A DNA stretch of 64,000 bases from Maratus speciosus (lineage: Eukaryota > Arthropoda > Arachnida > Araneae > Salticidae), in NCBI GenBank assembly GCA_963932465.1, contig OZ010789.1, positions 598,081,968-598,145,967 on the forward strand, read 5' to 3'. Shown here piece by piece: positions 1 through 11,270 of the stretch; positions within the stretch are counted from its first letter, which is position 1; every line of letters starts with the position of its first letter. A model generated the notes under the pieces. The model had not been told where the DNA came from, made no database searches, and saw only the letters and a program-made list of their open reading frames with translations. Position numbers and translations under genes: made by a program.

Positions 1-3000
1 CATTCATTTCAGTATTCATTTGAAGTTTTGAATTTTTTAGAAACCATCTTAACACGTTTACATCTTAAAATTAACAATCATGTCATATTCCAAGTTTCTT
101 GTCTAACAGTCTACCACCTCTCTGATGTTAGGGGCACCAACATAAAAGGCCGAAACAGAGTTGAAATAGAATGTCTCCAAAAATGTTGAAACAGAGACTG
201 TCAAGATTAACCTTGAAATCGGCTGGTATTTCCTAATATTCTATATTAGGTTCGAAAACGGAATTTAGATGGTTTTAAAGGCTTTTTTGTTGTTCCTGCT
301 AACCAGGTGGTAGTGACACTGGCATAAAATATAACCCGCATAGGATCAGGGACTATCACCCTTGACTCGCAACCAATAACATCTGTAATCAATTTATTAT
401 TTCCTGAGATTCCGTAGAAATCGCAATTTAGGACTTTTTAGAATGCTCTTCTCTCCTTCCCTTCGTTTTACCTCTTTTTAATTTCGAATTTATTTTCGAT
501 TGTTCTTAGAGGACATTTATATTTTATAAGTAACTACCGTGCTATATTTAAAGTTTCCAGCCTCATCAGTACTGTAGAAATCGCAAGTTTTAGAAAGTTT
601 TTTGTTCCTGCAGCACTCTAATGGTTGTGGCACCGACATAAAATATAGCTTATGTTTGAGCAAGTTCTATCACCATCAATTTGCAACAACTATGTTTGAA
701 ATCTGTTTCGTATTTCATACGATTGCATAAAAATCTTAATTTAGAACGTTTATAGAAGGCTTTTCGCTCACTTCAACTTTTTATATTTGGAATTTTCTTT
801 CAACAATTCTTCGTTACATTCTTCGAACATTTTTTTGCTCCTGCAACCCCCCAGGTGGTAGTGACACCAACGTAAAATATAGGATATGTTAGAGCGGGTA
901 CTGTCACCATCAATTTGAAATCATTAAATCTGAAATATGTTTACATTTCCTGAGATTGCGTAGAAATCGCAATTTAGAACGTTGTTAGAAAGATTTTCGT
1001 TCATTTCCCCCCCCCCTCCTTTTAAATTTCAAATTTTTAAGAAACTGTTGTTAGAGAACATTAAATCGCATAAGGAATTATCACGCCAAATTTCAAGTTG
1101 CTAACCATTCAGTATCACAAAAATCATAATTTAGAACTTTTTTTAAAATGCAACCGCAAGGTAGTAGTGACACCTATATTAAATAGATCCTATATTGGAG
1201 CAAAGGCTGCCCTCACCAATTTCCAACCATTACTTTTGAAATTGGTTGGATACTTTCTGAGATTGCGTAGAAATCGCCATTTAGAATGTTCCTTAGAACG
1301 TTTTCGTCCATTTTCAAACCTTTTAAATTTCGAATTATTTAATAAATCTTCTTAGATATCATTTATATCTTATAAGTAACTACCATGCCTAGATTCAAGT
1401 TCCTAGCCCTCCAGTATTACAAAAAACGAAATACAGGTCGTTTATTGCTCCTTCACCCCCTTTGAGATAGTGGCACCGACATGAAATACAGCCTATGTTG
1501 GATCGAGGGCTGTCACCATCGTTTTCACACCATTACTTTTTTAATCGGTTCTGTACTCCCTGATAGAAATCGGCAATTTAAAAAAAAAAATTAGAACGCT
1601 TTTCGCTCATTTTCACCCCTTTTAAATTTCGATTTTTTTAGGAAATTTTCTTAGCGATCATTTTTATCTTATAAATAACTGCCCTGCTTAATTTCAGGAT
1701 TCTAGGCCCTTCGGTAACAGGAAAATCACAATTTAGAACGTTTTTTGCTTCTGCAACCCCTAGGTGGTAGTGACACCGACAAGAGATAGAGTCTACGTTC
1801 GATCAAGGGCGTCATCAATTTCCAACCATTACTTTAGAAATAGGTTGGGTACTTTCTGAGATTGTGTAGAAATCCGACATTTAGAACTGTTTTTAGAACT
1901 CTTTTCGCGCATTTTCACTCCTTTTAAATTTCGAATTTTTTAAGAAATGTTCTTAGAGATCATTTATTTCTTATAAGTAACTACCATTTCAAATTTCATG
2001 TTTCTAAGGGCCTTCAGTAACACAAACATCGCAATTTCGAACGTTTTTTTGCTCCTGCACTCCCTTTGGGAGTAGTGGTACCGACATAAAATGTAGCCTA
2101 TGTTGGAGCAACGGTTGTCACCATCATTTTGACATCATCATTTCTTAAATCGTTTTGGTACTTCTTGAGATTGCGTAAAAATCGCCATTTAGAACGTTTT
2201 GTAGAACGCTTTTTGTACATTTTCAGCCCTTTTAAATTTCGAATTTCTTAAGAAATGTTCTTAAACATCATTTATATCTAATAAGTAACTACCATACCAA
2301 ATTCCATGTATCTGGGCCCTTCAGTAACACAAAAATCGCAATTTCGAGCGTTTTTTTGCTCCGGCATTCACTTTAGAGGTAGCCGCATCGACATAAATTG
2401 TAGCCTATGTTTGAGCAAGGATTGCCACCATCATTTTGACACCATTATTTTTTAAATCGGTTTGGTACATCTTGAGATTGCGTAATAATCGCCATTTAGA
2501 ACGTTTTTTAGAACGCTTTTCGCGCACTTTCAGCCCTTTTAAATTTCGATTTTTTTAAGAAATGTTCTTAGAGTTCATTTATATTTAATAAGTAACTACC
2601 ATGCGAAATTCCATGTATCTGGGTCCCTTCAGTAACACAAAAATCGGTATTTCGAACGTTTGTTTGCTCCTGCACCCCCTGTAGGGGTACTGGTACCGAC
2701 ATAAAATGTAGCCTATGTTGGAGCAAGGGTTGTCACCATCATTTGACACCATTATTTTTTTAATCGATTTGGTGCTGCTTGAGATTGCGTAAAATTCGCC
2801 ATTTAGAACGTTTTTTAGAACACTTTTCGCGAATTTTCACCCCTTTTTTAATTTCGATTTTTTAAAGAAATATCCTTAGAGATCATTAGTATCTTATAAC
2901 TACCATTCTAAATTTCATGTTTCTAGGCCCTTCAGTAACACAAATATCGCATTTTTAGAACGTTTTTTGCTCCTGGACCCTTTTCGGACAGTGGCACGGA

Positions 3001-3136
3001 CATAAGATATAGTTTATGTTTTAAGTTGGACTGACACCATCATTTTGATACCATTACTTTTGGAATAGGGTCGGTAGTTGCAGAGCTTACCTCCTACAAA
3101 TAAATAAATTTTACCTCTTTATAATATTAGTATAGA
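1..3136 (-). mobile_element. Helitron-like element, 5' terminus at 3136, left side cut by window edge
   Basis: Read on the minus strand, the sequence starting at 3136 begins TCTATACTAATATTATAAAG, close to the TCTATATTA(A/T)AAAG starts of three other elements in this window (17707, 52900, 62077). It is preceded by A, as expected for a Helitron inserted between A and T. The next bases hold a 'GCTCTGCAACTACCGA' phrase I associate with dispersed arthropod repeats, then run straight into the tandem array filling 1-3080. The 3' end (hairpin plus CTAG) is outside the window, so the Helitron assignment rests on one terminus. It could also be a satellite that only shares that end. Confidence 0.45.
120..3080. 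repeat. Degenerate tandem array, ~305-bp unit, about ten copies
   Basis: The same ordered phrases recur: GCTCCTGCA..CCC, then GTAGTGACACCGACATAAAAT, then GCCTATGTTGGAGCAAGG, then TGTCACCATC, then TGAGATTGCGTAGAAATCGC, then CCCTTTTAAATTTCGA, then TCTTATAAGTAACTACCAT. The GTGACACC phrase falls near 130, 310, 620, 853, 1163, 1468, 1764, 2072, 2380, 2685 and 2989. The spacing is about 300-310 bp, with one shorter step of ~230. Copies differ by many substitutions and small indels, so the array is old. The short reading frame at 1098-1355 is a by-product of one unit. Confidence 0.9.
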
Positions 3137-4890
3137 TAGATTGGTTAAGTTTTAACTTCATTATGGAAAATTATCTTACTACTTATATTGTTATGAACTA
3201 CTTATACTGTTTTAAGTGCAAATGGATTAATGTTTTGTAATAGGGTTTCACACAATAGTAATTTTTTTTCTTTAAATAGAAAAAAAATAAACGAAAAATA
3301 TGCTTGGAATTATTCGATAACTAATAAATAATCCACGAATTGAGATAAAACATTTTTCAAATATAATTTCTATAAAACTATGTTTCCTGCTCGACGGTGT
3401 AAAAATTGGAATTGTGCTATGGTTAGAAATTTAAAAAAAAAATGAAATTAGACGGAAATATATTCGCCTGATGTTGCACCGCTAATATGATGTCGGTGCT
3501 ACTCACGGACATGTTTTTGATTTATAATACAGATATCTGAATAATGAGAGTTGTGTAATATCCATCGTTAATGCTTGCCAATGGACGAGTTTTTCTGTGA
3601 CAGAATGACATTAAAAACTTTGTTTAGTTCTAAACAATTATTTCAGAAATCCCAGAGATTCCAGATCTCGCAATCCGTAGAAGATGAATTATAGAATAAT
3701 TTCTGGGTGTCTATGATGAATTCAAAAAACCTTTTCAACAAAAAGAAGATATCAAATATTTTTCTCCACATTGCATAAAGTAGGTTAAATTATAAGTAAT
3801 CTGCAATATGAGGTTTCAGTGAGAGTTAAAATTGTACAGTTAAAACGAAAAAAATGTGAATACGCTAACTTTTTAAAGCCCAGACTTTCACACTTGCAAT
3901 TGTTATAAGCTAAAAAAAAAAAAAAAATACTGAAAATTGAGTTCCTTTTCTTCATTTTTGAGTGTACATTTAAACAGTGTATCTGTTTCCCAAATTTGAG
4001 TTTAGTAAATGCATGAAAGAATATCTATTCCGTAAGGAAATTTTTCAATGTGTTAAAAAAATTATACGTAAAAGCATTTTTCTGTATTTTAAACGAAAAG
4101 GAACGATTTCCATTTTTAATAATCTCTATTTTTCCTTATATCTATTCAATTAAGAATAATAAATTGGTTCAACTGTAATAAACGAATCTTGTGAAGGTAA
4201 TGTATCCATTTCATTTCGACTGATATCAAACAAATGATACCTAGTTCAGAAGAGAGAAAGAATTCTTTTACTACTTAAAAATGCATTGTTATGGAATTTT
4301 TATGATACAAAAATTCTTAATTTTTATTAGAAATCCTCATTTTTTTAAACGTTTAAGTTAATTAATAATGAAAATTCTTGCTTTCTTGGATACAGCGTCT
4401 AGAATGCATTTTGCAAACTCAAATGAAAATATCCCTTATAAGCCATTTATTACTTTTGATCCAAATCCGAAAACATTCAGCTAGCTATGCAGAAGTAAAG
4501 TAAAAATCTAAAAAAATCAAATACTTTCGTTTATATCCTCCTCTGTTTGGAAGTATCATTTGTGATATATCAGATACGAGGAGGATAACTACAACAGGTT
4601 TTTAATAGATTATGGGGTGCAAAGAATTTATCGTTTGTTGCAGGGTCACAGATTAGGATTAAGTGACTTGACTGACTATGATCATTATTTGTTGGAAGTG
4701 TGTTTTTTGCTGCGGTATGCATTTTCAAATTGAACTAATTTTGCGTCTATTAGGTGGTATGCATAAACGCTGTAGATATAATATGGAGCTATACGATTGA
4801 ACTTGCACTGAGTGCCAGATAGGGACAGCAATTGTTAAAAATGCATTTTTATAGAGATGTTTTTTTTTATTTGCTTATTCGAATATTTCA
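3137..4890. other. AT-rich unassigned stretch
   Basis: I see no coding region, RNA gene or long repeat here. It contains A/T homopolymers, including a run of A near 3913-3927. Short reading frames are random-looking. Confidence 0.5.
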
Positions 4891-4952
4891 TGTCATTCTA
4901 GGATAAAAGGAAATTTCCATTAGGAAATTTCCTTTATTATACATAGAATGAC
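4891..4952. repeat. Hairpin-forming inverted repeat, ~30-bp arms
   Basis: TGTCATTCTAGGATAAAAGG on the left is mirrored by CCTTTATTATACATAGAATGACA on the right, and the core GGAAATTTCC occurs twice, separated by four bases. The arms match imperfectly over about 30 bp with almost no loop. This could be a tiny foldback or MITE relic. No target duplication is evident. Confidence 0.6.
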
Positions 4953-5830
4953 ACAAAATGTATAACGCTTCCGGGATTGAACTCATCCGTTTCCTGATAA
5001 TCTCGCGGCCATGTTAGGCTTAAGCATTCCGATGCAGTATTTGCCACTGCCTTATTTAATCTGTCTATCTATTCGTTGTGTAACATATTCTTCCTCAATT
5101 TTTCTAAAACCTTCAAAAAGTATACAATTATAACGCTTTAAGATCTAATTTAAAAATAACCAGATACCAACAAAAGGCTTCCGATGTATACAAGCGATTA
5201 CCGTTGCCATTCATAAGCACAAATTACAAATCCAAAAACAAATGAATGACTCTTCAGCTATTCATTAAATGCTCTTAAAATATTATGCAAAAGCATATTA
5301 ATATTTTGAAATACTTTTTCATTTTTGTTTACATTTATTTACAGTTTGAATTCAGTATACACTGTTAAAAATATCGCGAAAAATTACCTCTGTTTTTCAA
5401 GGCTATCTATTTTCTGACCAATGAGACCGCTTCATAGTGCTCAGTGAATATAGCTCGATATAGCTGTATTCTTGAATTTATTCCTGTGAATTATTTTGTA
5501 CTAGATTAACGTTTCCTTTCTAAAAATAAACGTATTTCAAATTATTTAAAGGCTTTATTATGCTTTAAAAAATATTTTAAGAGCAAAATCAGATGTTGAC
5601 CGTATTTTTTAATGATTCGTTCAAAAAGTCATTCATTTGTTTCTGGATTTGGAATTTGTGTTGTACAAGTGGCATCACGAGTGAATGTTGATTTGATATT
5701 TCAATATCTAAAAACAACGTGCTTACTTTTTCGCTATTCGCTAACAAAATTATTAGAAATTGAAGTCTACCCTTCATCTTTTTTTTTCATAAGAAATTGG
5801 AAGGTTATAGTTTTTTTTTCTTTTAATGAA
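4953..5830. other. Unassigned stretch upstream of Helitron fragment
   Basis: No gene is recognised. The frame of the Helitron fragment stays open upstream from 5612, but that leader is low-complexity and lacks family motifs, so I place it outside the gene. Upstream boundaries of the Helitron copy are not visible. Confidence 0.4.
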
Positions 5831-7013
5831 ATGAACGAAGACGAAAGTCCCATTGCAAGAAGACGGCGAAGGAATAATGAGCGGCAAGCAAGATGGCTAG
5901 CCAGGCAAAGCCAGGAGTCTCGAGATAGAATTCGAGCAGAAAATGCTGCAGCTCAACGAGTACGACGAGAAAGAAATGCAGAAGCCCATCATTCTCGAGA
6001 GCTTCAAAGCCATTTATGTGTTGAAGTTGATGAACACTTCTGCGGATCGATGAACGCTATTTGCCAGTTCTGTGCTTCCAAAAATTTCAGTGCTGAACGC
6101 CCGCCTGTCGGGAAATTTACAAGTTGCTGCCGTAAAGGAAGAGTGAAACTTGAGAAGCCTATAAATGCTGAGGGAAATATTTTGTCATACCCTAATTTTT
6201 TGTTGAACTTGCTTACAGATCCGAGCAATCCTGATTACAAGAACTTTCGCGAAAATATTCGCTCATACAACAGTGCTGTTTCATTTGCATCAATGGGGGC
6301 AAAAGTTGTTGATTTTAATGCTAGAGGACCTTATATTTTTAAAGTCCATGGTCAAATTTGTCACCGAACAAGCCACATTGAACCGCACAATGGTGAAGCT
6401 CCCCGGTTTGCGCAACTCTATGTCATTGACAGCACTCAAGCTACTGAAATTAGAGTTACTCATCCTGCTAATGAGCAATGCTTCCCACGTATATTGGATC
6501 AAATTGATCGTTTTTTTAGGCAGCACAATCGGCTAACTAATACGTACTCTATACTTCGGGATGTTCAGGCTCGAGCAATTCAAGAAGCAAATGAAGCAGG
6601 GGAGAATATTCCTATTGTAAATATGGTGTTCCACCGAGACCGACATTCTAATCAGCGGCGATATAATGCCCCGACTGCCAATGAAATTGCTATGGTTTTC
6701 GTGAATAATGATGGTGAACCTCCATTTCAACGTGACATCCGTGTTTATCCATTCAATCCAGAAAATCCTTTGCAACCCTTCATTAATCTTAATATTTTGA
6801 GTCTAAACTTAGATCCAATGTGTTATCATATTTTGTTTCCCTATGGGGAGCCGGGCTGGCAGCCAAACTGGAGTTGTGAAGCTTATGATGGAGCACAAGA
6901 AAGCAGCAGAGAAAATGTAACAATGCTTCTGTACAAAGTTGCTTTAACTGCCATTAGAGATTTTTTCAATCCTATAATTAGTGCAGGAAAACTTACTCAG
7001 CAATATATTGTCG
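5831..7013 (+). pseudogene. Helitron Rep/helicase protein, N-terminal fragment
   Basis: This is the N-terminal part of the protein that autonomous Helitrons use for rolling-circle transposition. I choose the ATG at 5831 because family-like sequence starts there (MNEDESPIARRRRRNNERQ), a basic, arginine-rich stretch. A cysteine cluster follows (CQFC ... ERPPVGKF ... SCC), then the conserved blocks FASMGAKV, GPYIFKVHGQICHR, AQLYVIDS, RRYNAPTANEIAMVF, LDPMCYHILFPYGEPGW and GKLTQQYIV. The frame is uninterrupted for about 390 codons, so this part is little damaged. At the end of the QQYIV block the sequence changes abruptly into a ~235-bp tandem array. The HUH nuclease and helicase domains are therefore missing and the product cannot be active. 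An alternative is a retained domain in an unknown host protein, but nothing supports that. Confidence 0.85.
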
Positions 7014-8300
7014 TACTTATAAATATCTTAATCTACTATATACAGTCAACTCTGTGAAATCCATATAATCTGTGAAATAATCCAAATGAATAATTTGTGA
7101 ACTATCCAAATAATTTCTGAAATCTACAATACACTTCATTTACAGAAATTTGTTACTTTAGCTCCTACTTCTTACTCCTTTTGGATTTTATGTTTTCTGT
7201 CTTACCAACGGAGATAGAGCAATATTTAAAAAGGAAAAATGCAATAAATATTTATAAATATCTTAATCTGTTATATACAGTCAACTCTGTGAAATAATCC
7301 AAATGAATAATCTGTGAACTGTCCAAATAATTTCTGAAATCTACAATACACTTCGTTTACAAAAATTTGTTACTACTTTTGCTCCTACTTCTTACTTCCT
7401 GTGGATTTGTTTTCTGTCTTACCAACGGAGAAAAAGCAATATTTAAAAAGGAAAAATGCAATAAGTATTTATAAATATCTTAATCTACTATATACAGTCA
7501 ACTCTGTGAAATCCATATAATCTGTGAAATAATCCAAATGAATAATCTGTGAACTATCCAAATAATCTGTGAAATCTACAATACACTTCGTTTACAGAAA
7601 TCTGTTACTACTTTTGCTCCTACTTCTTAATTCCTGTGGATTTAATCTTTTCTGTCTTACCAACGGAGAAAAGGCGATATTTAAAAAGGGAAAATGCAAT
7701 AAGTATTTATAAATATCTTAATCAACTATATACAGTCAACTCTGTGAAATCCATATAATCTGTGAAATAATCCAAATGAATAATTTGTGAACTATCCAAA
7801 TAATTTGTGAAATCTACAATACACTTCGTTTACAGAAATTTGTTACTTTTGCTCCTACTTCTTACTCCGTTCGGATATTATGTTTTCTGTCTTACCAACG
7901 GAGAAAAAGCGATATTTAAGAAGGAAAAATGCAATAAGTATTTATAAATATCTTAATCTCCTATATACAGTAAACTCTGTGAAATCCGCTTATGTATAAT
8001 CTGTAAATGTCTATTATCTGCACTACACATTGGAATGTAAACAATGAAAATTGTCAGTAACAGTGAAACTCATAAAATTAAATTTGGTATTTTTTTTTTA
8101 CCAGTTATCGATTTTCCTATGAATAAATACTTAAATACAAACATTGGATGTAAGTAACTTTAAAATTTGTTCCTACTTCTTACTCCCTTTGGATTTTATG
8201 TTTTCTGTCTTACCAATGGAGAAAAGGTAATATTTAAAAAGGAAAAATGAAATAAGTATTTACAAACATCTTAATCTACTATATAGTAATACTTTTAGTA
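7014..8300. repeat. Minisatellite, ~235-bp unit, five to six copies
   Basis: The phrase AAATATCTTAATCT occurs near 7020, 7255, 7474, 7711, 7947 and 8265. Each unit continues with ATACAGTCAACTCTGTGAAA, ATAATCTGTGAAATAATCCA, a CTACAATACACTTCGTTTAC segment, CTCCTACTTCTTACT and TGTCTTACCAACGGAGA. The first four units are very similar. The last (~7950-8290) is diverged and carries an extra segment. The array starts exactly where the Helitron reading frame stops being homologous. Confidence 0.9.
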
Positions 8301-8406
8301 ACTTTAAAATACATTTTTTGTTTGATTTATCTTTAATTAATATAATTATCTTAATTATAGATGTATGCTTTAACTGAGTATACTTATTATACCATGGTGT
8401 AAAATA

Positions 8407-9938
8407 CACTGCTCAAAACAATTAAAGGATATTTGAAGTTTTATATAAAATAAAGATATAAACGAAATTTTTTTGCCGAAAATAGAAGAAGAGAATCACA
8501 AATGCAAATTTTTCTGGTTTTCAAACTGTGGAGTATGCAAATTTTGAGTTCGACGTCAAAAACGTCGCTTCAGCGGCAGCGAATGAAATTTGACTTTCAA
8601 CTGGATAAAAGAGAATGAAGACAAGGATGATCGGAATTCAGTGATTGCTTTGTTTCGATGAGTACGATGTCTCAGCGAAGTCATTTGACAGATTCAGAAG
8701 CTTTGAGAATTGTTGGTAGGTTAGAAGGGGGCCAAACGCAAGCCGAAGTAGCGCAAGCCATTGGAGTGTCACAAAGTGTCATTTCCAGGATCTGGAACCG
8801 TTTTTTGGAGAGTGGATGTGCAGACCGAAGACCAGGGCAAGGTCGTAGACGGGCAACAACGCCCAATGAAGATCGGTATTTAGCGTTAACAGCTCGGAGA
8901 CACCGAACCATGAACGCTACTCTTCTCCAACAACACCTTCGCTCGGCTACAGGCACCACGATTTCAACTCAGACTGTCCGAAACCGGCTCCATGCTGTAG
9001 GTCTGTATGCTCGCCGACCGATGGTATGTGTTAGATTAACATCAAGGCATCGTCGCGACCGCAGGGAGTGGGCAACCGAGCATGTCAACTGGAGGAGAAA
9101 TGAATGGAGCAATATTCTGTTTTCTGACGAGTCCCGTTTTTCTGTTTGTCCGGATAATAGGCGTATTTTCATCTGGAGGGACCGTGGCAGTAGGAATAAT
9201 CCTGCGTTTGTGCACGAAAGTGTCAGATTTGACGGTGGAGGAGTGTTGGTGTATGGTGGCATCTCCATTGACGGGTGCACTGACCTCTACATCATTCGAG
9301 ATGGAGCTCTGACTGGTCGCCGATATAGGGATGAGATCCTCAGACCTATTGTAGTCCCTTACGCTGCAGCAATTGGAGATAACTTCATTTTAATGGACGA
9401 TAACTGCAGGCCACATCGTGCAAACCTGGTGGAGGATTTCCTTTTCGAGGAAGGAATCGTTCGAATGGAATAGCCAGCGTGTTCTCCAGCCATGAATCCA
9501 ATCGAGCACGTTTGGGACGCTCTAGGAAGACGAATTTCTGGCCGCGAACAACCCCCACAAACTCTCCAAGAACTGGAAAGAGCTCTTCTGGAAGAGTGGG
9601 GCAGAATACCCCAACTCGTCATTAATAGCCTCATTGAGTCCATGCCTCAAAGGTGTTCAACGTTGCTGGCCGCCCTGTGGAAACCATACCCCCTACTGAA
9701 AATGATTTTCTTTGAAGAAAACACCTTTTCTTATTCTTTTTTTCTCATATGCACAAATTGTGTTTTTTTCCTTTAGTATACAAATGCGCAATAAAATGCA
9801 TTTTTTTTCTGCCAAACATGTGTAATTTATTCTCATATAACCTACTATGTCTGTCGACCATGTATCAATCAGCTAAACAGTTTACCAGATACAAAATCCA
9901 CCTAAAACTGCAATATCCTTTAATTGTTTTGAGCAGTG
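8407..9938 (+). mobile_element. Tc1-type DNA transposon, near complete (1532 bp)
   Basis: Both ends carry an inverted repeat starting CACTGCTCAAAACAATTAAA. The two ends are identical for 27 bp, and similarity continues to about 37 bp with a small indel. The element is flanked by TA on both sides (8405-8406 and 9939-9940), the target duplication of Tc1/mariner elements. It carries one transposase gene on the plus strand, which is visibly more GC-rich than the flanks. Close agreement of the repeats and an almost intact frame suggest fairly recent arrival. Confidence 0.95.
8658..9699 (+). pseudogene. Tc1 transposase, amber codon before last catalytic residue
   Basis: A DD34E transposase of the Tc1 family, which binds the element's inverted repeats and cuts and pastes it at TA sites. 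Residues ~10-55 and ~65-110 form the paired-like bipartite helix-turn-helix (GGQTQAEVAQAIGVSQSVIS, then RNRLHAVGLYARR), joined by a basic GRPR-like linker. The catalytic aspartates are D157 (LFSDESRF) and D248 (FILMDDN). The frame stops at TAG 9471-9473, where the family normally has tryptophan (WPA.SP motif), consistent with a single G-to-A change. The same frame then continues through PACSPAMNPIEHVWDALGRR, placing the third catalytic residue (E283, codon 9504-9506) 34 residues after D248. A second lesion near 9670-9680 shifts the last few codons: the usual C-terminus is readable in another frame up to TGA 9697-9699. Without readthrough the protein lacks its last acidic residue and should be inactive. 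Confidence 0.92.
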
Positions 9939-9940
9939 TA

Positions 9941-10334
9941 GTTCATTGACAATGTTTTCAAAATAGCATTATTAGTACTAATTTGCATGTTTTTTTGTGA
10001 AATAGTTCTTCAAATTTTGTGCACTACGATCACATTGATTGTATATATATATATATACTATAATGATATGATTGGCATTTAATCTTACACTTTGGAGACA
10101 GTTTTAGTCAATGGGTTAATAAGATAGTACCTAATTTTCTGGAAAATTAGGTTTGAAGGAAAAAGGGACTATTTTTATAACTATTTTACCCCAACTGACT
10201 CTATTGGTCAGATCGGGATAAAATTTATTACTCCATCATTCTTTTGATAGTGCAATTCTATATCATTCTTTTAAAAATGCAAACACGTCATTCTGACGGG
10301 CTATCGTCTAGTTATATTTATAATAAGGTATATT
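9941..10334. other. AT-rich spacer with a (TA)n microsatellite
   Basis: It holds a short TA repeat (about 10039-10056) and no recognisable gene. Confidence 0.5.
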
Positions 10335-11270
10335 TACGTTAGCGTTTGAAAGTGCATCAAAATCTACGCCTGATGCAAACGATTTCTTACTTGTTTTGAA
10401 TTTATAAAAAATATATTACGTTAGAAATTAGTTTCACTTTCAGAAAGCATTGAAACTTTCGCACAGTGTATTTGCATAAAGTACCTAGATTGAACTGATG
10501 TCTTATAAAATTTAATCTAAATCGTACTTGTTGACAAAATCAAAAATTTTAAACATCAAAATACAAGGAAAATTTCTAATAATATTATGTTATCGTTTGA
10601 AGGTCATGAAAATATATGCCTGATGTATAATTTATCTTTCTTAAACTTAAACTTACACTATGTGCAAAACTACTTAAAAGATGACAGAATACTAAAAAGA
10701 TGTTAAATTATTTTAATACCTTAGTACTTTCAACTATAAAATACATAGTCTTCGTCTGAGGAATATAAGAAATACAATTGTTGTTGGCGTCTAATTTTCA
10801 AAATTTACGTAGATGGTGACGAAAGGAGTGAAAGTTGAAGTTAATTTTTAGATCCGGAAAACATTAATAAATAAAACATGGATATAGGGAAGTCGAATAT
10901 TACGATGATTTTATGATTATTTAAACGTTTACCGAAGACTATGTATTTTATAGTTGAAAGTACTAAGGTATTAAAATAATTTAACATCTTTTTAGTATTC
11001 TGTCATCTTTTAAGTAGTTTTGCACATAGTGTAAGTTTAAGTTTAACTTTTTAAAGATGAATTAAGCATTTCTATGTATTTATTTATCTTTCTTGTTTTG
11101 AATTTATATAAAATATATTACATTCTAAATTAGTTTCACTTTCAGAAAGCATTGAAACTTTCGTACAATGTATTTCCATAAAGTACCTTGATTGAACTGA
11201 TGTTTTATAAAATTTAATCTAAATCGTACTTGTTGGCAAAATCAAAATTTTCAGATATCAAAATAAAACT
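10335..11270. repeat. Tandem duplication (~230-bp unit), second copy split by a foldback
   Basis: Unit one (10335-10563) contains GTTTGAAAGTGCATCAAAAT, CTTGTTTTGAATTTAT, TCACTTTCAGAAAGCATTGA and TTAATCTAAATCGTACTTGT. Unit two starts near 10588 (GTTATCGTTTGAAGG) and breaks at 10642, then resumes at 11083-11095 (TTTATCTTTCTTGTTTTGAA) and ends near 11270. Joining the two parts of unit two, with one copy of the 12-bp direct repeat, gives the same local length as unit one. The break is therefore an insertion. Confidence 0.85.
10643..11082. mobile_element. Foldback/MITE element, ~120-bp inverted arms, 12-bp flanking repeat
   Basis: The left arm (10643-~10765) begins AAACTTAAACTTACACTATG. The right arm (~10930-11048) is its reverse complement and ends CATAGTGTAAGTTTAAGTTT, with only a few mismatches across the arms. 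About 165 bp of unique sequence separates them. TTTATCTTTCTT lies directly outside on both sides (10631-10642 and 11083-11094), which looks like a target duplication. The right end has about 35 bp with no full counterpart on the left. A diverged relative sits at 44104-44325. A 9-12 bp duplication would suit a Mutator-like foldback, but no transposase is present. Confidence 0.8.

Noticed and set aside
1098..1355. 85-codon frame in the first array
   Set aside because: Falls within one unit of the 305-bp tandem repeat and is not kept open in the other units.
4960..5050. Possible tRNA-like sequence (GAGTTCAATCCC on minus strand)
   Set aside because: B-box-like core only. No T-stem pairing or convincing A-box at the right distance.
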